Translations under genes and position numbers: made by a program
The notes under the pieces: generated by a model
Database searches by the model: none
Told to the model about the DNA's origin: nothing
The model's input: only the letters and a program-made list of their open reading frames with translations
NCBI GenBank assembly: GCA_029216955.1
Contig: JANAVB010016199.1
Location: forward strand, 10,805,595-10,869,594
DNA: 64,000 nt
Source: Iris pallida
Taxonomy: Eukaryota; Streptophyta; Magnoliopsida; Asparagales; Iridaceae
Reading direction: 5' to 3'
Part shown: positions 54,902 to 57,900 of the stretch, piece by piece
Numbering within the stretch: position 1 is the first letter of the stretch
Layout: each line of letters begins with the position of its first letter

Positions 54902-57900
54902 GAAAAAGGGGTAAATTTTATTCCACTATCATCGCAATAAGGTTACAGCATAGAGATACAGTCCCAACTCAGGGGGACATTACTAGTACATCCGACTCAA
55001 TGTTATGAAGGATGCCCACCGGTGGGGTGGACAGTCCCTCATAAATGCGCCGGTTCTTCTCCCTCCAGACATGCCAAACTGATGCAGCAAGCCTCAATCT
55101 TGCACGTCTGGTCCAGCTCTGCTCCTGGCCCCTGCAATCTCCAATCCACTTAAGGATTTCTCTAAAGTCACGCTCCCTTCCAACCCCTCCCAAGTATCTC
55201 CGGCTCTGCTCTGCCCAGATGCTCCACGCCACATGGCACTGAAAGAACAGATGTCCAATGGATTCATTCTCTGTCTCACACAAAACACACTTAGGGTCAG
55301 GGACTGGGACCCCGAACCGAAGCAGTCTGTCCCTAGTAAGCAACCGGCCCAGCACCAGTTTATATGCAGACAGTTGCATCTTCCTGGCAAGGCCCTTCCC
55401 CCAGATAAAGTCGTACTCCTCGATCTCATCGAAGTGGGGACGAACAAGATCGTAGCAGCTGCTAAATCTGAACTCCCCAGCACCCTCCGTGTAGCCGGAA
55501 GGGGCCCAAACCCAGACGTCAGACAGTACAGCAGGAGTGATCTGTACCTGCCTGATCTCCCCTCCTAACTGAGCAGTGAAACGATACTCCTCTGGCCTCC
55601 AGACCCCACCCCTGATGATGTGCCTACAAGTCAGACCTCTGTACGCCACACCGTCCGTCTGGGGACCCAGAATCTCCAGAAGAGACTGACCTGCAATCCA
55701 CGGATCCAGCCATAGGTCCGTCTCCCCTCCCTCCCTCATCTTCCTCCGAATAGCCTTCCGAAGTACAGGTTGGTTCCTCAGGATATGCTTGAAAGACACA
55801 GAGAAGTTGTTGTCAATTTCACATACCCAGAAGTTCCTACCCCGGAGATACCGACTAGACATCCAAGCCGACCAAAGAGAACCACCCTGAAGGAACCTCC
55901 ACGCCAGCTTGATCCCCGCCGCCTCCCTGACAGATACAAGCGAACGCAGACCCACACCTCCCTCCTTCCTAGAACGACAGAGCTGCTCCCAAGAGATGGC
56001 ATGAATCCCCCCATGCCATATGAACTTGGCACATATGCCCTCAATCTTTCTGATAGTAGCCAAAGGTACCATAATAGATTGGAGCCAAAACAAAGCAATA
56101 GCAGATATAACCGATCGTACCAGCTCAATACGCCCTCCAAAAGATAGGCCAGCCGTCTGCCAGCCCTCTACCCTCCTCTGCGCAAAGTCCACCAGACTCT
56201 GACATTCTCGGTCCTTCGCGTAGTTGACAGATAGGGGCACCCCCAGATATTTCACCGGGAGGTCACCCTTTTCCACCCCAAGCTCCAGGGCCCGTTCCTC
56301 CTTCAAAGTGCAAGAGTTGTTGAAGTAAACTTTGCTCTTGTCCCTGTTCAACCGAAGACCCGATAACTGTCCGAACTCCTTTATCACCACCGCAAGCTCC
56401 CTCATCCCTCGCATGGAAGGCCTCATCAATACCAATAGATCATCCGCATATATGAGATGTGAGACCACCGGTGAGACCCTGCTGTATATCGGTACAATCC
56501 TCTCCCGATGCACCGCGATGTCCATCAAACAGGTAAAATACTCCATCACAAGGGTGAATAGGTAGGGAAAAAGCGGGTCCCCCTGCCGAAGCCCCCTGCT
56601 GCTGCCGAAGAACCCGTATGGTATACCCTGAATGAGAACCGAGAATGTAGGGGAGGTGATGCACTCTCTGACTCTGTCCACCCATGTCTCGGAGAAGCCC
56701 ATCGCACCCATCAAATGACAGAGGAAGTCCCTGTTGACGGTGTCGTAGGCTTTCCTCAGGTCGAGCTTCACACACGCTTTCATCCCTCCTGGCTTGTGGA
56801 ACTTCCGAATCATCTCATGAGCCAGCAGGCTATGCTCAGCAATAGACCGCCCCTTGATGAATGCCGCCTGATTCCAAGAAACCAGGCCCTGCATAGCGTC
56901 CTCCATCCTCCTGCACATAAGGTGAGTAATTATTTTATACAAATAATTACAGCAAGCAATCGGTCGGAAGTCAGCAAGAGAAGTCGCCCCCTCCTTCTTG
57001 GGCACCAGCGTCAGGAAGGTGTGGTTCAGCTCCTTCAGGAGCTTGTCCGTCTCAAAGAACTCCTGAACAGCCTCTAGAACCTGGGCCTTGAGGGCACCCC
57101 AATGACGCTTGTAGAAGCCGCTGGAGAAACCGTCCGGCCCAGGGGACTTGGAAGCATCAGCCTGCATCACAATCGCCTCCACCTCCGCCATCCGGATAGG
57201 AGCCATAAGAAGACTGTTGCCATACTCAGTAATCAACGTCTTCGTAGTCAGCTGCGGGAAAACCGTGGGATAGTCCGTCTGATGATAAAGCTCAGAGTAG
57301 AACCGGACAGCCTCCTCCTGGATAGCAACCTGGTCGGTCACAAGCCGCCCCTCACTGCCAAGAAGTCTCTGGATGCAGTTCCGGTGCTGGCGAGCCCGAA
57401 TGACATCATAGAAGAATTTGGTGCAACGGTCCCCATCCTTGAGCCAGGAGCATTTGGCCCGTTGGGCCGCACTAATCTCCTGCTGGAGTCGCAAGGTGTT
57501 GACCTCTGCAGCCATCTACTTCTCTCTAGCCGCCATCTCTCCACTCATCATGTCTCCCTGAAGGTCTGACTGCAGGTCTCTCAACTCCGCCTCCTTCTCC
57601 TGTAAGGAGGTCCGGGGGAGAGCCCTCACCCAGTCTCTGATGGCGCGTTTGGTCTTCTTCAGCCTGTGAACCATACAGAACTGAGCAGTGCCGACCACAT
57701 CCTGACAAAGACCTCCCGCCACAGTCTCCTCATAGCCAGATGATAGGAACCAACTGTTGTCATACCGGAACGGACGGGCTCTCCATCTGGGTCTCTCCAC
57801 GAAGCGCACCAGGATCGGCGAATGGTCACTGGTCCCCGCAGGAAGCCCCTCAGGCACAGCAGAGGGGAATAGGCGGAACCATTCAATGTTCCCCAAAGCA

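Noticed and set aside
54799..55008. Open frame of repeated Tyr-Ile
   Set aside because: Translation of the TA microsatellite.
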